This document shows positions 63,301 through 64,000 of a stretch of 64,000 nucleotides of DNA, piece after piece. A model generated the notes under the pieces. The model was given only the letters and a program-made list of their open reading frames with translations. It was not told the DNA's origin and ran no database searches. The stretch lies in the NCBI GenBank assembly GCA_020636435.1, contig JACJXX010000001.1:3799001-3863000 (forward strand), read 5' to 3'. This DNA is from Lewinellaceae bacterium. Its GTDB lineage: Bacteria > Bacteroidota > Bacteroidia > Chitinophagales > Saprospiraceae. Positions within the stretch are counted from its first letter, which is position 1; every line of letters starts with the position of its first letter. The position numbers were made by a program, and so were the translations under genes.

Positions 63301-63474
63301 CATAAATAAGGGGGCTCCCGGAGGGTGGACGACCTGCAGTTTGTAGGCGCCGAGAATAAATTCGCCACAATCCCAAAGGCTGCCCGTGCGCTCCGCTGAA
63401 AAAAAGTAGACCGTCATCGCGATGGCAAAAACCAGCCAGCCGGCAGCAGTATGTAGACGTTTCGTTGATCCCAT
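60391..63474 (-). CDS. DUF2723-family membrane protein (glycosyltransferase-like)
   Basis: 1027 residues with about 12-14 membrane helices in the first 640 residues and a soluble C-terminal half. The N-terminus shows the GT-C-type signature SLWDCGEFILGAYKLQVVHP followed by PGAPLFMIVGR, with the acidic residues in the first loop (DCGE) that are essential in protein O-mannosyltransferases. The GYRISFLD-like segment, FTYGDNDTYPLWYAQEVEGI and RVVNLSLIAVDWYI follow. DUF2723 proteins are thought to be POMT-like transferases; in Bacteroidota they may serve protein O-glycosylation of exported proteins, but the substrate is inference. Single gene with its own leader and promoter candidate. Confidence 0.88.
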   Translation of the reverse strand: MGSTKRLHTAAGWLVFAIAMTVYFFSAERTGSLWDCGEFILGAYKLQVVHPPGAPLFMIVGRMFAWLAQIFSDDPADIAFAVNLMSGLCTAFAATFICWVTIIFSRLALVGREGELDSGQSIALAGAGIVAGLSTAFATSVWFSAVEGEVYAMSTFFTTLTLWSMMKWYSLPDTQSADRWLLFTVYAAGLSIGVHLLSILTFPALALFYYYKKFENHTWKGILLAAGAGGVAIVAIQSLVIVGIPKLWAAMELIMVNNLGLPFNSGLIPTLLIIGAVIFFGIRYAHQKRNQVLQQLIVGATLVVIGFSTIGVIVVRANADTPINMNDPRDAMRLIPYLNREQYGERALLRGPHFDARPVQSETQDRYGRVGDHYEIVDQKISYVYRDADKMLFPRMGDYTQGRPALYKRWMGLDPNAPLPPGRPNQADNIKFMFNYQLGWMYWRYFMWNFAGRQNGDQGFYPWDKSSGHWISGISFLDSWRLYDQSELPASMKNEEGRNKYYLLPFLFGIIGLFFHFKQRNNEALGLLALFIITGIGITIYSNQPPNEPRERDYVLVGSIFTYCIWIGMGVTALFEQLRQRLGQNGPVAAVLASVIVLSAPILMGTQNFDDHSRLHHTGARDYASNFLNSCEPNAIIFTYGDNDTYPLWYAQEVEGIRKDVRVVNLSLIAVDWYINLLRRKVNDSPPIKMSIPRDAYRGKKRNQVFYYNPSGQDRPQSLQDFIRFIGEDHPLPTQSGREIESHYQSQNIFIPVNREEALASGVASIEDTAQIVSRIPLKLQNKDYLIKDEVAILDILSSNLWERPIYFAVTCRQEKLFGLDDYLELEGLALRITPKRSQSEPQYGIIGSGGVDTDAVYRNVMEKFRWGNFDKYDMYVDRSYAPSVQSHQLVMRRAALRMLQEGKRQQAVDLIDKYFEAFPDMNFPYDYRAYYMISVYLQADAYDKAKPHMAILANEVADHLRFYNSIDPAVLESSFETDYLLAMRTKDDLIRDASQNHDTEFVQELQALFQPYQLQGTENFAPPAGN

Positions 63475-63765
63475 TGAGTATTCCTGTTGTTTAATCTATC
63501 CCACACCACTACAAAGTGCTGTGTATCAATTGTACGGTGGGTTTCATTTTATGAACTGCAAAAGTAAAAAATTATTGCTACTGCCCGCAGGCCGCTCCGT
63601 TTTCTATTCTAATTTGTTTTAAAGATTGTACCTCTTTGACAAATTGTGCGGCCCGAAAAGGAAAAGATTGCAATAAAAACCTTATATCATTGTACATTGG
63701 CAGGGATAAAAAATAACTTCACCTGTTGAGGCCTGTAGATGTACTAATCAGAAAAACGATCCATT
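63475..63765. other. Intergenic stretch with a minus-strand promoter candidate
   Basis: TACTTTTG on the minus strand (63559-63566) matches TAnnTTTG and would serve the DUF2723 gene with a leader of about 80 bases. No gene is seen; a promoter for the + strand gene was not found. Confidence 0.4.
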
Positions 63766-63954
63766 ATGTTACTCAAATGGTTATTTACCGGCGCCATCAT
63801 CTATGTATTGTACAAATATTTCTTTGGCCCCAATGCGCTGGGCAGCGGGAGGCAGGAACAGGACAAACGCCCCATCGAGCCCGAGCAGCCGCCCCGGAAA
63901 AAAACCGCAGCCGGGGAGGAAGAAGAATACATCGACTATGAAGAACTCGACTGA
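63766..63954 (+). CDS. DUF4834-type small membrane protein
   Basis: 62 residues: one N-terminal helix (MLLKWLFTGAIIYVLYKYFF) followed by a GPNALG turn, a charged linker and an acidic end (EEYIDYEELD). This matches DUF4834 proteins of Bacteroidota, of unknown function. The next gene starts inside it (ATG 63938) in another frame, which suggests translational coupling. Confidence 0.8.
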   Translation: MLLKWLFTGAIIYVLYKYFFGPNALGSGRQEQDKRPIEPEQPPRKKTAAGEEEEYIDYEELD

Positions 63955-64000
63955 CCTGCCGGAAGAATTCCCGATAGGGGGGCTGGCGCTCTATAAAAAC
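63938..64000 (+). CDS. Start of a gene, cut by the window end
   Basis: ATG 63938 opens a frame (MKNSTDLPEEFPIGGLALYK, then N) that overlaps the DUF4834 stop by 17 bases. Only 21 codons are visible. The GLALYK segment resembles the start of ribonuclease II-type (RNB) proteins, but this is weak. Confidence 0.35.
   Translation, partial: MKNSTDLPEEFPIGGLALYKN

Overview
The window looks like a chromosome fragment of a Bacteroidota bacterium, most likely of the Saprospiria/Lewinella-like group. The evidence is: a SusC/SusD pair, a hybrid two-component regulator, lipoprotein signals with an XXXC lipobox, a type IX secretion (T9SS) C-terminal sorting domain, BamA, DUF2723 and DUF4834 proteins, promoters of the Bacteroidetes type (TAnnTTTG at -7), moderately high G+C, and many intergenic palindromic repeats. 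No rRNA, tRNA, CRISPR array, complete insertion sequence or prophage was seen. The genus is inference.

Layout. 1-1.6 kb: tail of an RluA-type pseudouridine synthase, a DUF4199 membrane protein and a Bro-N (phage antirepressor-like) protein. 2-8.4 kb: a FtsX/MacB-type permease, a DUF6544-like membrane protein, an isoaspartyl peptidase/asparaginase and an AT-richer AAA/DUF4143 ATPase. 8.5-29 kb: a fructan utilisation locus. It holds a hybrid two-component sensor with a sugar-binding periplasmic domain, SusC, SusD, two DUF4960-like surface lipoproteins, two LamG-GH32-like proteins, one canonical GH32, a sugar-porter MFS permease and a PfkB fructokinase, all on the + strand. 29-33 kb: a BtuB-like TonB receptor, a DEAD-box helicase with an RGG tail and an NADP-binding reductase-like protein, all on the - strand. 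33-42.7 kb: AIM24-like protein, a secreted VWA-like protein, BamA, a GH5 mannanase-like enzyme, D-Ala-D-Ala ligase and a multispan membrane protein. 42.8-50 kb: an M1 metallopeptidase, a frameshifted FG-GAP pseudogene, a helical protein of unknown function, DUF1761, a LytTR response regulator and a truncated alcohol dehydrogenase remnant. 50-55 kb: three CotH-like paralogues plus a fourth remnant, next to a secreted PPP-like phosphatase. 55-64 kb: PckA, a Tat-exported Gfo/Idh/MocA oxidoreductase, an M28 peptidase, a DUF2723 glycosyltransferase-like protein and DUF4834.

How the fructan locus would work (inference from family knowledge): surface lipoproteins and GH32 enzymes bind and cut fructan, SusCD imports oligosaccharides, the canonical GH32 releases fructose, the MFS porter takes it to the cytoplasm and the PfkB kinase phosphorylates it, while the hybrid sensor detects the sugar and activates susC through a candidate dyad operator at 11643-11670.

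Most interesting points: both LamG-GH32 proteins carry Glu instead of Asp at the GH32 nucleophile position together with a WEMP instead of WECP acid/base motif; a cluster of CotH-like secreted proteins sits directly behind a secreted phosphatase; and families of 100-180 bp palindromic repeats lie at gene ends, at a gene truncation point and upstream of enzymes of the fructan locus.
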